The notes beneath the pieces were generated by a model, which was given only the letters and a program-made list of their open reading frames with translations, was not told where the DNA came from and did no database searches. Positions 24,100-33,175 of a stretch of DNA of 51,370 bases are shown here, piece by piece (the stretch's first letter is position 1; each line of letters starts with the position of its first letter). The stretch is from positions 1 to 51,370 of the forward strand of contig JAFPXN010000078.1 in assembly GCA_017412505.1 (NCBI GenBank), written 5' to 3'. This DNA is from Bacillota bacterium. GTDB lineage: Bacteria > Bacillota > Clostridia > Peptostreptococcales > Anaerovoracaceae. Made by a program: the position numbers and the translations under genes.

Positions 24100-25320
24100 G
24101 TGTCTGTCGCAGGCATCATCGCAGAATTCGATCCGTTTCATAACGGTCACCGCTATCTGATCGACACGGTCCGCAGGGAGCTCGCTCCCCGGGCCGTTGT
24201 TTGCGTGATGAGCGGACAGTTCACCCAGCGGGGGGAACCCGCTATCCTCGACAAGTTTACCAGAGCGGAGCTGGCCGTAAAGGGCGGCGCGGACCTGGTT
24301 GTGGAGCTGCCGGTCTGCTGCGCGGTGAACGCCGCCAGGGAATTCGCTTACGGCGGGTGCCGCACGCTCGGCCTGCTGAACGTGGTGACCCATCTGTGCT
24401 TCGGTTCGGAAACGGGAAACCTGCCGCTGCTGGAAAAAGCGGCGGAGCTGGCGCTGAAGGAGGACGACGCGTTCCGCAAGGCGCTGAAAGGGCAGATGGA
24501 AGCCGGCCGTCCCTTCGGGACCGCCTATGCCCGCGCGCTGAGAGCCGTTCTGGGGCCCGAGATCGCCGATTTCCCGGACTTTCCGGCCTCGAACGATATC
24601 CTGGCCCTCGAATACGTAAAACAGCTGAAACAGACGGATTTCGGCCTGGAACCCTATGCGGTGAAGCGGGTGGGCGCCGCCCATAAGAGCGGGGAGATCA
24701 CGGAGTATTATTCCAGCGGCGAGTCGATCCGCATGATGTTGGAGTATGAAGCGGTTCTGGAGGACATTCAGGACGAAGTGCCGTCTTATACGTACGAAGC
24801 GCTCGATAATTACAGTTTTATGCCCGACATGGAGGACCGGATGATGGATCTGCTGCGCTACGAGATCCCGCAGCTGTCTTTGTCCGCGATCATTTCCGCG
24901 CCCGGCGTTTCGGAAGGGCTGGAGAACGTCGTCCGCAGGGAGATCCGCAAGGCGCGGTCGTACAAAGATCTCGTGGACCGCATCCGCAGCAAGCGCTATC
25001 CGGAGAGCCGCGTCCGCCGAATCCTGACGCAGATCCTGCTGGGCATCACGAGAAACCATCTCCCGAATCTGCTGCTGGAACCGGCCTACGTGCGCGTGCT
25101 CGCGTTCAACGAGACCGGCGCTGGGCTGATCTCCGAAGCGAAGGGGAAATCTCTCGCCAGGATCATCGTGAATCCGGGCAAGGAAGACTGGGGAAAGGGC
25201 GGCGCTCCGTCCAATCTTCTGCTGGATATGCGCGCGTCGGAAGTCTATGGCCTTTTGAACGGGCGCACGCCGTATAATTCTTCTGATTTGGTGAATATAC
25301 CGAAAATAATACGGAATTAA
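24100..25320 (+). CDS. tmcAL: tRNA(Met) cytidine acetate ligase
   Basis: A 406-aa nucleotidyltransferase-like protein (YlbM family) that in B. subtilis acetylates C34 of elongator tRNA-Met using acetate and ATP. The signature GIIAEFDPFHNGHRYLI is at the N-terminus, and MSGQFTQRGEPAILDKFTR follows. The start is GTG with AGGTGA upstream. Length fits (about 400). It follows the coiled-coil gene by 11 nt and is the last gene of the recG-coaD run. Confidence 0.92.
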   Translation: MSVAGIIAEFDPFHNGHRYLIDTVRRELAPRAVVCVMSGQFTQRGEPAILDKFTRAELAVKGGADLVVELPVCCAVNAAREFAYGGCRTLGLLNVVTHLCFGSETGNLPLLEKAAELALKEDDAFRKALKGQMEAGRPFGTAYARALRAVLGPEIADFPDFPASNDILALEYVKQLKQTDFGLEPYAVKRVGAAHKSGEITEYYSSGESIRMMLEYEAVLEDIQDEVPSYTYEALDNYSFMPDMEDRMMDLLRYEIPQLSLSAIISAPGVSEGLENVVRREIRKARSYKDLVDRIRSKRYPESRVRRILTQILLGITRNHLPNLLLEPAYVRVLAFNETGAGLISEAKGKSLARIIVNPGKEDWGKGGAPSNLLLDMRASEVYGLLNGRTPYNSSDLVNIPKIIRN

Positions 25321-25354
25321 AAGTTAGCAATGACTAACTCACAGAATATTTCTT

Positions 25355-25404
25355 CTTGTTTACACCATATCGTTATATAATTAACATGCATATTTGTATG
25401 CATG
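25355..25404 (+). promoter_or_regulatory. Putative promoter and palindromic operator or leader hairpin of the hydrogenase operon
   Basis: TTCTTG, 17 nt, TATAAT form a plausible sigma-70 promoter (TATAAT near 25374-25379). Just downstream, CATGCATA-TTTG-TATGCATG (25385-25404) is a perfect 8-bp palindrome followed by TTTTTG. It lies where a repressor operator or an mRNA 5' hairpin would act. A smaller repeat GTTAG/CTAAC (25323-25338) is upstream. No Rex-type sequence is seen. Confidence 0.45.
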
Positions 25405-25435
25405 TTTTTGTAATTAACAGGGGAGGTCGAACCAA

Positions 25436-27268
25436 TTGAGCAGATTGAGCATCATCACGCCCAGCCAGGCCCAGACCACGGTGGAAATGCTGTACAAGGA
25501 CCTGGAGAGGCGCATCATCGCCAGCCCCCCGGGACTCTGCCCGGTGGATATGGCGGCATCGTTCCTGAAATTGTGCCATGCGCAGACCTGCGGCAAGTGT
25601 ACGCCGTGCCGCATCGGCCTCGCTCAGCTGGGCAACCTGCTGGATGACGTCCTGTCCGGCAACGCCGACATGGACACGCTGCAGCTGATCGAAGATACGG
25701 CCCAGACCATTTACGATACCGCGGACTGCGCCATCGGCTACGAAGCGGCGGAAATGGTCCTGAAAGGGGTCAAAGGATTCCGCGACGACTATATCGAACA
25801 CATCCAGCACAACCGCTGCACCGCGACTCTCAACCAGCCGGTTCCCTGCGTTTCCCAGTGCCCGGCCCACGTGGATATCCCGGGCTACGTCGCGCTGGTC
25901 GGCCAGAAGCGCTACGACGACGCGGTGCGCCTGATCCGTCAGGACAACCCGTTCGTCACGACGTGCGCATTCATCTGCGAACACCCCTGCGAAAACCGCT
26001 GCCGCCGCAATATGCTGGACGACTCCGTCAACATCCGCGGCATCAAGCGCTTCGCGGCGGATCATATCTCCAACGATTACGTGCCGAAGCTGGCAGATCC
26101 CACCGGCAAGAAGGTGGCGGTCATCGGCGGCGGCCCCGGCGGACTTTCCGCGGCCTATTATCTGGCGATCATGGGTCACGACGTGACCGTGTACGAGCAG
26201 AGAGACAAGCTGGGCGGCATGCTCCGCTACGGCATTCCTGCATACCGCCTGCCCAGAGAGAGGCTGGATGACGAGATCAAGCACATCCTGTCCACGGGCA
26301 TCAAGGTGAAGACGGGCGTCAGCATCGGCAAGGATATGCCCATCTCGCAGATCCAGAAGAAGTTCGACGCGATCTATATCGCCATCGGCGCCCACATCGA
26401 CAAGAAGATTGGCATCGAAGGCGAAGACAGCAAGAACGTCATCTCGGCCGTCGAGATGCTGCGCGCCATCGGCGACGACAACTATCCTGATTTCAAGGGT
26501 AAGAATATCGTGGTCATCGGCGGAGGCAACGTGGCTATGGACGTGGTCAGAAGTTCCGTCCGTCTGGGCGCCAAGAAGGTCACCTGCGTCTACAGAAGAC
26601 GTCAGGAAGATATGACCGCGCTGGCGGAGGAAGTCGAAGGCGCCATCGCGGAAGGCGTGGTCATGGAGACGCTGAAGGCTCCGGCCCGCATCGAAGCGGA
26701 CAAGGAGGGCAAGGCCGTCGCTCTGTGGGTCAAGCCGCAGATCATCTCCAAGGTGAAGAACGGCAGACCGTCTCCGGCGGATTCCAAACTGGACGAAGAG
26801 CGCATCCCGGCGGATCTGATCATCGTATCCATCGGCCAGGGCATCGAATCCCATGAATTCGAAAAGGCCGGCATCCCCGTCAAGAGAGGCAACTTCGAAG
26901 CCATGGATCTGGGCGGCGTCGGCGTGTCCGAAGGACTGTTCGCCGGCGGCGACTGCGTCACCGGCCCCGCCACCGTCATCCGCGCCATCGCGGCGGGCAA
27001 AGTCGCGGCGGCCAATATCGACGAATACCTGGGCTTCAAGCACACCATCTCCCACGACGTGGAGATCCCGCAGCCCAGCATGGGCGACAAGGATCCCTGC
27101 GGCCGCGTAGAGATGCACGAGCGCGACCCGCAGGTCAGAAAGTGCGATTTCCAGTGCATCGAGGAAGGCATGACCGAAGAAGAGATGCTGCAGGAGACGA
27201 ACAGATGCCTGCGCTGCGACCACTTCGGATACGGCGTCTTTAAGGGCGGGAGGTTAAGAGAATGGTAA
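25436..27268 (+). CDS. NuoF-Fe-S / GltD-like flavoprotein partner of [FeFe] hydrogenase
   Basis: A 610-aa protein starting at TTG with GGGGAGG 9 nt upstream. The N-terminus (about 1-125) is like the [4Fe-4S] end of NuoF/HydB (CGKCTPCRIG). The remainder is like the glutamate synthase small subunit/NADPH oxidoreductase family: Fe-S region (CVSQCPAHVDIPGYV, CEHPCENRCRR), FAD motif VIGGGPGGLSAAYY, NAD(P) motif VIGGGNVAMDVVR. A last Cys group lies in KCDFQC and CLRCDHFG. It overlaps hydA by 7 nt. This glutamate-synthase-linked layout is that of group A2 [FeFe] hydrogenases. It probably moves electrons between NAD(P)H and the hydrogenase; bifurcation is unproven. Confidence 0.85.
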   Translation: MSRLSIITPSQAQTTVEMLYKDLERRIIASPPGLCPVDMAASFLKLCHAQTCGKCTPCRIGLAQLGNLLDDVLSGNADMDTLQLIEDTAQTIYDTADCAIGYEAAEMVLKGVKGFRDDYIEHIQHNRCTATLNQPVPCVSQCPAHVDIPGYVALVGQKRYDDAVRLIRQDNPFVTTCAFICEHPCENRCRRNMLDDSVNIRGIKRFAADHISNDYVPKLADPTGKKVAVIGGGPGGLSAAYYLAIMGHDVTVYEQRDKLGGMLRYGIPAYRLPRERLDDEIKHILSTGIKVKTGVSIGKDMPISQIQKKFDAIYIAIGAHIDKKIGIEGEDSKNVISAVEMLRAIGDDNYPDFKGKNIVVIGGGNVAMDVVRSSVRLGAKKVTCVYRRRQEDMTALAEEVEGAIAEGVVMETLKAPARIEADKEGKAVALWVKPQIISKVKNGRPSPADSKLDEERIPADLIIVSIGQGIESHEFEKAGIPVKRGNFEAMDLGGVGVSEGLFAGGDCVTGPATVIRAIAAGKVAAANIDEYLGFKHTISHDVEIPQPSMGDKDPCGRVEMHERDPQVRKCDFQCIEEGMTEEEMLQETNRCLRCDHFGYGVFKGGRLREW

Positions 27269-29013
27269 AACTGACGATAGACAATCTGCCCGTTAAAGTC
27301 AAAGAGGGCACGACCATCCTGAAAGCCGCGGAGACGGTGGGCATCCACATTCCCACGCTCTGCTATCTGGAGGGCATCAACGAGATCGGCGCCTGCCGCG
27401 TCTGCATCGTGGAGATCGAAGGCAAGCGCCAGCTCGAAGCTTCCTGCAACACCGCGGTGGAAGAGGGCATGGTGGTCTACACGAACAGCCCCCGGGTGCG
27501 CAAAGCCCGCAAGACTGTCGTCGAACTCATCCTGTCCCAGCACGACTGCCTGTGCGCCACCTGCGTGCGCTCCGGCAACTGCGAGCTGCAGACGGTGGCG
27601 AACGACCTGGGCATCCTGCAGCAGACGTACCGCAGAGAAGTAAAGGACGCCGCCTGGCCCAAGAGCTTCCCCCTGGTGCGCGACATGGCGAAATGCATCA
27701 AGTGCATGCGCTGCGTGCAGGTCTGCGATAAGATCCAGGATATGCATATCTGGGATATCGAAGGTACGGGTTCCCGTACGAATATCGACGTGTCCCACAA
27801 CCGCAGCATCAAGGATTCCGACTGCACGATCTGCGGCCAGTGCATCACGCACTGCCCGACGGGCGCGCTGCGCGAACGGGACGACACGGCCGTCGTGCTC
27901 GAAGCGCTGGCTGACCCCGACAAGATCACCGTCATCCAGGTCGCTCCGGCGGTCCGAACCGCCTGGGCGGAATACTGGAACATCGATAAGAAGAAGGCGA
28001 CGCCGGGACGCATGGTGTCCGCCATCCGCAAGCTCGGTTTCGACTACGTGTTCGATACGAATTTCTCCGCGGACCTCACCATCATGGAGGAAGGCAGCGA
28101 GCTGCTGGCCCGTCTCGCCAAGCGCGGCGTCTATAAGTTCCCGATGTTCACGAGCTGCTGCCCGGGCTGGGTGCGCTTCCTGAAGTCCCAGTATCCGGAC
28201 ATGACCGGCCAGCTGTCCACGGCGAAGAGTCCGCAGCAGATGTTCGGCGCTGTGGCAAAGAGCTATTTCGCCGAAAAGATCGGCGTAGATCCGCGCAAGA
28301 TCTTCTGCGTTTCCGTCATGCCCTGCACGGCGAAGAAGCACGAGTGCGCGATCCCCGGCATGAACGACGCCTGCGGCGATCCCGACGTGGATATCTCGCT
28401 GACGACGAGAGAACTGGTGCGGCTCATCCGCGCGGACCATATCCGTCCCGAGGAACTCAAGGAAGACCAGTTCGATTCGCCTCTGGGTTCCGGCACGGGC
28501 GCTGCCGTCATCTTCGGCACGACCGGCGGCGTCATGGAGGCAGCGCTCAGAAGCGCAGTGTTCCTCGCGACTGGCGAGAACCCCAGCCCCGACGCGTTCC
28601 CCGAGATGCGCGGCATGGACGGATGGAAGGAAGCGACGTACGAAGTGGCGGGCAAGAAGCTGCGCTGCGCAGTCGTTTCCGGCCTCGGCAATACGAGAAA
28701 GATCGTGGAAGCCATCCGCAGGGGAGAAGTGGAGTACGAATTCGTGGAGATCATGGCCTGTCCCGGCGGCTGTGCCGGCGGCGGCGGTCAGCCCATCCAC
28801 GGCGGCAGAGAGCTGGCGGAGACCCGCGGCGGCTACCTGCGCGAACTGGACGAGAAGAGCGAACTGAGATTCTCCCACGAGAATCCGGACGTCATCCGCA
28901 TGTACGAAGAGTACTTCCAGAAGCCGCTGGGCCACAAGTCCCACAAGCTGCTGCATACGGACCACGACGCTTGGGAAATGCCCCGCAGTCCGCGTGTTGC
29001 AAACAGGGAATAG
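27262..29013 (+). CDS. hydA: [FeFe] hydrogenase catalytic subunit, group A2-like
   Basis: A 583-aa hydrogenase that interconverts protons and H2. The N-terminal [2Fe-2S] domain has CYLEGINEIGACRVC; a His-ligated [4Fe-4S] motif follows (HDCLCATC...NCEL); two ferredoxin clusters are CIKCMRCVQVC and CTICGQCITHC. H-cluster motifs are TSCCPGW (L1), MPCTAKKHE (L2) and MACPGGCAGGGGQP (L3). Its small-subunit domain is at the C-terminus. The ATG lies inside the end of the partner flavoprotein gene, a translational coupling. Maturation genes hydEFG are not in the window. Confidence 0.95.
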   Translation: MVKLTIDNLPVKVKEGTTILKAAETVGIHIPTLCYLEGINEIGACRVCIVEIEGKRQLEASCNTAVEEGMVVYTNSPRVRKARKTVVELILSQHDCLCATCVRSGNCELQTVANDLGILQQTYRREVKDAAWPKSFPLVRDMAKCIKCMRCVQVCDKIQDMHIWDIEGTGSRTNIDVSHNRSIKDSDCTICGQCITHCPTGALRERDDTAVVLEALADPDKITVIQVAPAVRTAWAEYWNIDKKKATPGRMVSAIRKLGFDYVFDTNFSADLTIMEEGSELLARLAKRGVYKFPMFTSCCPGWVRFLKSQYPDMTGQLSTAKSPQQMFGAVAKSYFAEKIGVDPRKIFCVSVMPCTAKKHECAIPGMNDACGDPDVDISLTTRELVRLIRADHIRPEELKEDQFDSPLGSGTGAAVIFGTTGGVMEAALRSAVFLATGENPSPDAFPEMRGMDGWKEATYEVAGKKLRCAVVSGLGNTRKIVEAIRRGEVEYEFVEIMACPGGCAGGGGQPIHGGRELAETRGGYLRELDEKSELRFSHENPDVIRMYEEYFQKPLGHKSHKLLHTDHDAWEMPRSPRVANRE

Positions 29014-29028
29014 TTGAATTATAATGTT

Positions 29029-29058
29029 TCACAGAGGCAGAGCTCCTGCCTCTGTGAT
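29029..29058 (+). terminator. Hairpin after hydA
   Basis: An 11-bp perfect stem (CACAGAGGCAG / CTGCCTCTGTG, 5-nt loop) 18 nt after the hydA stop, followed by a weakly T-rich stretch (ATTTATGTTG). Likely a terminator separating the hydrogenase genes from ackA, though the T-run is imperfect. Confidence 0.6.
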
Positions 29059-29113
29059 TTATGTTGTTTAAACGAAATACCAATTTCTTAAAAGCTAAAG
29101 GAGAACAAAGCGT

Positions 29114-30313
29114 ATGAAAGTATTAGTCATCAACTGCGGCAGCTCTTCCCTGAAGTATCAGGTCCTGGAGATGGAGAACGAAGAACTCCTGTGCAAAGGC
29201 CTGGTCGAGAGAATCGGCATCGAAGGCTCCGTGATCAAGCACGAGAAGATCGGCATGGACAAGTGGGTCCTGGAGACTCCGATGAAGGATCACAAGGACG
29301 CCATCGGCCACGTGCTGAACGCCCTGACCGACCCGGATCACGGCGTCGCCAAGTCCATGGATGAGATCGGCGCAGTGGGTCACCGCGTCGTACACGCCGG
29401 CGAAAAGTATGCGGGTTCCGTCCTGATCACCGACGACGTCATCAAGGCTCTGGAAGAATGCATCGACCTGGCTCCGCTGCACAACCCCGCGAACCTGCAG
29501 GGCATCGCAGCCTGCAAGGCGCTCATGCCCACGACTCCGATGGTCGGCGTCTTCGACACCGCGTTCCATCAGACCATGCCCGCAGAGAGCTATCTCTACG
29601 CGCTGCCCTATGAGTACTATACCAAGTACGGCGTCCGCCGCTACGGCTTCCACGGAACGTCCCACAGATACGTCTCCATGAAGGCCGCCGAGATGCTGGG
29701 CAAGAAGCCCGAAGATCTGAAGATCATCACCTGCCACCTGGGCAACGGCGCTTCCCTGGCAGCCGTCAAGAACGGCAAGGTCTTCGATACCTCCATGGGC
29801 TTCACTCCTGTAGCAGGCCTCGTGATGGGCACCCGCTGCGGCGACATCGATCCCGCCATCCTGGGCTTCGTAGCCGCGAAGGAAGGCAAGGACCTGGCCG
29901 CGATGGACAAGGTCATCAATAAGGAATCCGGCGTCTACGGCCTGTCCGGCGTTTCCTCCGACTTCCGCGACGTGGAGAACGCCGCCAACGAAGGCAACGA
30001 ACAGGCTGCCACCGCGCTGAAGGTCTATGCGCACAGAGTCAAGAGCTACATCGGCGCCTACATGGCCGAGATGAACGGCTGTGACGCGATCGTCTTCACC
30101 GCAGGTCTGGGCGAGAACGGCATCACCATGAGAAAGGCCATCTGCGAAGGCATGGAGAACCTGGGCATCGAACTGTGCGACGAGCGCAACAACGTCCGCG
30201 GCAAGGATACCGTCATTTCCAAGGATTCCAGCAAGGTCAAGATCCTGCTCATCCCGACGAACGAAGAGCTGATGATCGCCAAGGATACCTACGAGATCGT
30301 CACCGGAAAGTAA
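29114..30313 (+). CDS. ackA: Acetate kinase
   Basis: A 399-aa acetate kinase, an ASKHA-fold enzyme that forms ATP and acetate from acetyl phosphate. It has the phosphate-1 motif NCGSSSLKY at the N-terminus, VVHAGEKY, the phosphate-2 region THCLG-like segment [13 protein letters not shown], and FTAGLGENG near the C-terminus. AAAGGAG precedes the ATG. No pta gene is adjacent; in this organism acetyl phosphate can come directly from glycine reductase, encoded about 10 kb downstream. Confidence 0.97.
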   Translation: MKVLVINCGSSSLKYQVLEMENEELLCKGLVERIGIEGSVIKHEKIGMDKWVLETPMKDHKDAIGHVLNALTDPDHGVAKSMDEIGAVGHRVVHAGEKYAGSVLITDDVIKALEECIDLAPLHNPANLQGIAACKALMPTTPMVGVFDTAFHQTMPAESYLYALPYEYYTKYGVRRYGFHGTSHRYVSMKAAEMLGKKPEDLKIITCHLGNGASLAAVKNGKVFDTSMGFTPVAGLVMGTRCGDIDPAILGFVAAKEGKDLAAMDKVINKESGVYGLSGVSSDFRDVENAANEGNEQAATALKVYAHRVKSYIGAYMAEMNGCDAIVFTAGLGENGITMRKAICEGMENLGIELCDERNNVRGKDTVISKDSSKVKILLIPTNEELMIAKDTYEIVTGK

Positions 30314-30316
30314 TCC

Positions 30317-30345
30317 TTGACAAACTTTTGGAGTTTCACTATACT
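30317..30345 (+). promoter_or_regulatory. rpmF promoter
   Basis: A near-consensus sigma-70 promoter: TTGACA (30317-30322), 17-nt spacer, TATACT (30340-30345), directly after the ackA stop codon. It gives rpmF its own strong promoter. Confidence 0.8.
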
Positions 30346-30382
30346 CTAATAGTTAATTTTTCTAGAGAAGGAGGTGTTCCAC

Positions 30383-30562
30383 ATGGCAGTACCTAAGAGA
30401 AGAACTTCCTCAGCTAAGACATCCAGCAGAAAATCTGCGAATATGGTAAAGTCCGCACCGGCATTATCTTTATGCCCGAAGTGCCACGAGCCCAAGCTTC
30501 CTCACAGAGTTTGCCCCAATTGCGGTTATTATGACGGCAAAGAGGTAGTATCCGAGGAATAG
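30383..30562 (+). CDS. rpmF: 50S ribosomal protein L32
   Basis: A 59-aa L32 protein starting MAVPKRRTSSAK, with zinc ribbon CPKC and CPNC (CPKCHEPKLPHRVCPNCG). AGAAGGAGGTG precedes the ATG. In many Clostridia ackA, a DUF177 (yceD) gene and rpmF lie in this order; the yceD gene is absent here. Zinc-type L32 often has a zinc-free paralogue elsewhere; that cannot be checked. Confidence 0.96.
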   Translation: MAVPKRRTSSAKTSSRKSANMVKSAPALSLCPKCHEPKLPHRVCPNCGYYDGKEVVSEE

Positions 30563-30603
30563 GATAGATCGTAGAAGACTTTTAGCTAAAGGACAGAAAA
30601 ACA

Positions 30604-30640
30604 TGAGAGCGGCTTTTGCGCAGAAGCCGCTCTTGTATTT
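30604..30640 (+). terminator. rpmF intrinsic terminator
   Basis: GAGCGGCTT / AAGCCGCTC with a 7-nt loop (TTGCGCAG region) followed by TTGTATTTTTT. The 3' end of the rpmF transcript. Confidence 0.8.
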
Positions 30641-30702
30641 TTTGCGTTTTCTGCAGTATATTGTAGACAGAAGGGCACGTAACGGTGCCCGGGAGGTGTT
30701 CT

Positions 30703-32403
30703 ATGAAGATCTACCGCAGACTGTTTGCGATCCTGCTCTGCATCGCTCTGGCTCTGCCGCTGTGCGGCCAGCCGTCATACGCCGCGAATTCCTACGCCAT
30801 CACGATCGGCGGGAACGCGGGCAACGCCGTGACCATCCCTGCTTCCGGCACGGTAGGCGCCGTGATCACGACAGGGCAGAACAGCGTCAACAAGGACATG
30901 CCGGCCGCGGACCACGTCGCGAAAGCGAACGCGATGCCCGGCACGCTGACGGCGTCCGTCAACGGCGCGCTGTTCAATGCGTATTATAACGGTGGGAAGA
31001 CGCTGTCTTACCCGGATAACTGCGCTCAGATCATGGGCATGCTCATGAGCGGCGGCGAAGTGATCAGCCGCGGCTCCGGAAAGAATGTGCTTCTGGGGGT
31101 CACCGAAGACGGCAAGTATCTGATCGACCGCGTGAACGTCGCGGTTTCCGCCATATTCCGCGGCAAGGACAAATTCACGTTCTGGGCGGTCAACACCTAT
31201 CACACCGACGCGGGCGCGATCGATCTGTTCACGTCCCAGATGGGCTATAGCTTCGCGCTGCAGAGCGGCGCGGTCGTCGTGCGCATCCAGGGCGGCGTCG
31301 TGACGGACGTACAGAAGGGCGTGACCCGTCTGAACGTACCTGCCGCAGGCGAAAAGGTGATCGTGTACAACGCCAACGCCTGGGCGAACGCCTGCCAGTG
31401 GAATACGGAGCCTCACGTGGGCAATTCCGCTGTGGTGGAAACCGTTCTGACCCCGGAGAAAGCCGGGACGCAGGCAGATTGGAATAAAGTCGTGACCGCC
31501 GTAGGCTGCAGCCCCTGGCTGCTGGAAGGCGGCGTGGACAAGTTCGCTGAAAATACGAATTCCGACCCGAAGATGGCCAGAGACTACAAGGCGCAGCGCA
31601 CGTTCGCCGCGGTCATGGGCGACGGCAGCCTGATGATCGGCGAGTGTACGGCTACGTTCGGACAGATCATCGACTATCTGAAGAGCATCGGCGCCGTGGA
31701 CGCCATGGCGCTGGACGGCGGCGCGTCGTCCACGCTGTATACGCCGCAGGCAGGTTATATACAGCCGGCGGGCAGAAAACTGGCCAGCATGCTGCATTTC
31801 GTGGATTATGGCAGCACAGCGGCGATCCCCAAGAAGAATCAGCCCGTCATGAACGGGGAAGCTTCCGCCTGGGCTGCAGCCTACGTGCAGAAGGCGCAGG
31901 ACACAGGCCTGATCCCCGACGGGTTCAACCTGATGCCGAAGGCCAACATCACCAGGGCTGAATTCGCGAGCCTGGCGGTATCTCTCGTCAGACAGTACTA
32001 TTCGGGCAGCGCCTATAATTCCCTGCTCAGCCGGAACGGCATCTCCTACGACGACGCGCGGGCTGCGTTCTCCGATACCTATCTGATGGACGTGATGCAG
32101 GCGTACCAGATGGGCATCGTGGCCGGCAAGGGCGAGGGCAAGTTCGATCCGAACGGATCCATCAAGCGCATGGAAGCCGCCGTCATGCTCGCGAACACCG
32201 CGAAGCTGGTTGGCCGGGAAGCGGACGGCGAAAGCCTGGATTATGAAGACGCGAAGGACATCGCCTGGGCGGCTGATTTCGTGGATTTCGTCACCAGGGC
32301 GGGCATCATGGGCTCCGCGTCTGCATCGAGATGCGTTTTCAACCCCTTAGGCTATTACACCCAGGAGCAGGCCCTGACCACCATGGTCAACCTGCTGCCG
32401 TAA
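30703..32403 (+). CDS. Exported phosphodiester glycosidase (NAGPA domain) with SLH repeats
   Basis: A 566-aa protein. The signal peptide is clear: MKIYRRLFAILLCIALAL, with cleavage near Ala-x-Ala (SYAA, about residue 28). Residues about 60-370 resemble the NAGPA (phosphodiester N-acetylglucosaminidase) domain of exopolysaccharide/capsule-related proteins: SGKNVLLGVTEDGKYL and the catalytic-type DAMALDGGASSTLY. From about 385 to the end run three SLH (S-layer homology) repeats, for example ITRAEFASLAVSLV and IKRMEAAVMLANTA, which bind pyruvylated cell-wall polymers. GGGAGG precedes the ATG. So it is a cell-surface enzyme acting on sugar phosphodiesters; exact substrate unknown. Confidence 0.83.
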   Translation: MKIYRRLFAILLCIALALPLCGQPSYAANSYAITIGGNAGNAVTIPASGTVGAVITTGQNSVNKDMPAADHVAKANAMPGTLTASVNGALFNAYYNGGKTLSYPDNCAQIMGMLMSGGEVISRGSGKNVLLGVTEDGKYLIDRVNVAVSAIFRGKDKFTFWAVNTYHTDAGAIDLFTSQMGYSFALQSGAVVVRIQGGVVTDVQKGVTRLNVPAAGEKVIVYNANAWANACQWNTEPHVGNSAVVETVLTPEKAGTQADWNKVVTAVGCSPWLLEGGVDKFAENTNSDPKMARDYKAQRTFAAVMGDGSLMIGECTATFGQIIDYLKSIGAVDAMALDGGASSTLYTPQAGYIQPAGRKLASMLHFVDYGSTAAIPKKNQPVMNGEASAWAAAYVQKAQDTGLIPDGFNLMPKANITRAEFASLAVSLVRQYYSGSAYNSLLSRNGISYDDARAAFSDTYLMDVMQAYQMGIVAGKGEGKFDPNGSIKRMEAAVMLANTAKLVGREADGESLDYEDAKDIAWAADFVDFVTRAGIMGSASASRCVFNPLGYYTQEQALTTMVNLLP

Positions 32404-32424
32404 CGACACAGGGGGACAGGTACA

Positions 32425-33120
32425 ATGTGCTCAAATCGTGATCGGTATCAGCGCACGGAGGCTCTGGTCGGGACGGAGGCGCTGGAAAAGCTGAAGAAGG
32501 CGAAAGTCCTGATCTGCGGGCTGGGCGGGGTAGGAGGCTACACCTGCGAAGCGCTGGCGAGAGCCGGCATCGGCACGCTGGGCCTGTGCGACATGGACAC
32601 CGTCGATCCTACGAACTGCAACCGCCAGATCCTGGCGCTGCAGTCCACGATCGGACGCCGGAAGGCGGACGTCGCGGAGGAACGCGTGAGGGAGATCGAT
32701 CCGGATGCGCAGATCCGTAAGTTCGCGTTCCGCATCGACGCGGGAACGATAGCGGATCTGGACGTCGGTTCCTGGGATTATATCGCGGACTGCATCGACG
32801 ACGTGGACGCGAAGGTCCTGCTCATCCGCGCCGCGAAAGACGCGGGCGTTCCCATCCTGTGCGCCATGGGCACCGGCAACAAACTGGACGCTTCGGCTTT
32901 CCAGGTCTGCAATATCAAAAAGACCGAACAGGACAGACTGGCGAAGGTCATGCGCAGGCGTCTGAGAGACGAAGGGCTGGACGAAGGGGTCACGGTCGTG
33001 TATTCCCCCGAACCGCCCGTTACGGAGATCCAAAACGGCGTCATTCCCAGCATCTCGTACATGCCGGCCACGGCCGGGCTCAGGATCGCCGGAGAGATCC
33101 TCCAAAACCTTATAAAATAA
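32425..33120 (+). CDS. tcdA: tRNA threonylcarbamoyladenosine dehydratase
   Basis: A 231-aa E1-like (ThiF/MoeB) enzyme that uses ATP to cyclise t6A37 in tRNAs to ct6A. The nucleotide motif GLGGVGGYTCEALARAGIG, CDMDTVDPTNCNRQ and the late CAMGTGNKLD fit the TcdA/CsdL (YgdL) group. GGGGGACAGG lies before the ATG. It stands between the SLH protein and rpsB and ends at a hairpin that also holds the rpsB promoter. Confidence 0.9.
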   Translation: MCSNRDRYQRTEALVGTEALEKLKKAKVLICGLGGVGGYTCEALARAGIGTLGLCDMDTVDPTNCNRQILALQSTIGRRKADVAEERVREIDPDAQIRKFAFRIDAGTIADLDVGSWDYIADCIDDVDAKVLLIRAAKDAGVPILCAMGTGNKLDASAFQVCNIKKTEQDRLAKVMRRRLRDEGLDEGVTVVYSPEPPVTEIQNGVIPSISYMPATAGLRIAGEILQNLIK

Positions 33121-33123
33121 TGC

Positions 33124-33175
33124 TTGCAAGGAGCGCGGCTTGCGTGTATAATACACGAGGTTGCGCTCCTTTTTG
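33124..33175 (+). promoter_or_regulatory. rpsB promoter inside the tcdA terminator hairpin
   Basis: TTGCAA (33124-33129), a 17-nt spacer and TATAAT (33147-33152) form a near-consensus promoter. The same stretch folds into a terminator: AAGGAGCGC / GCGCTCCTT (33128-33136 with 33164-33172) followed by a T-run, and an inner stem CGTGTA/TACACG around the -10 box. The transcript would begin inside the hairpin's 3' half. Confidence 0.65.
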
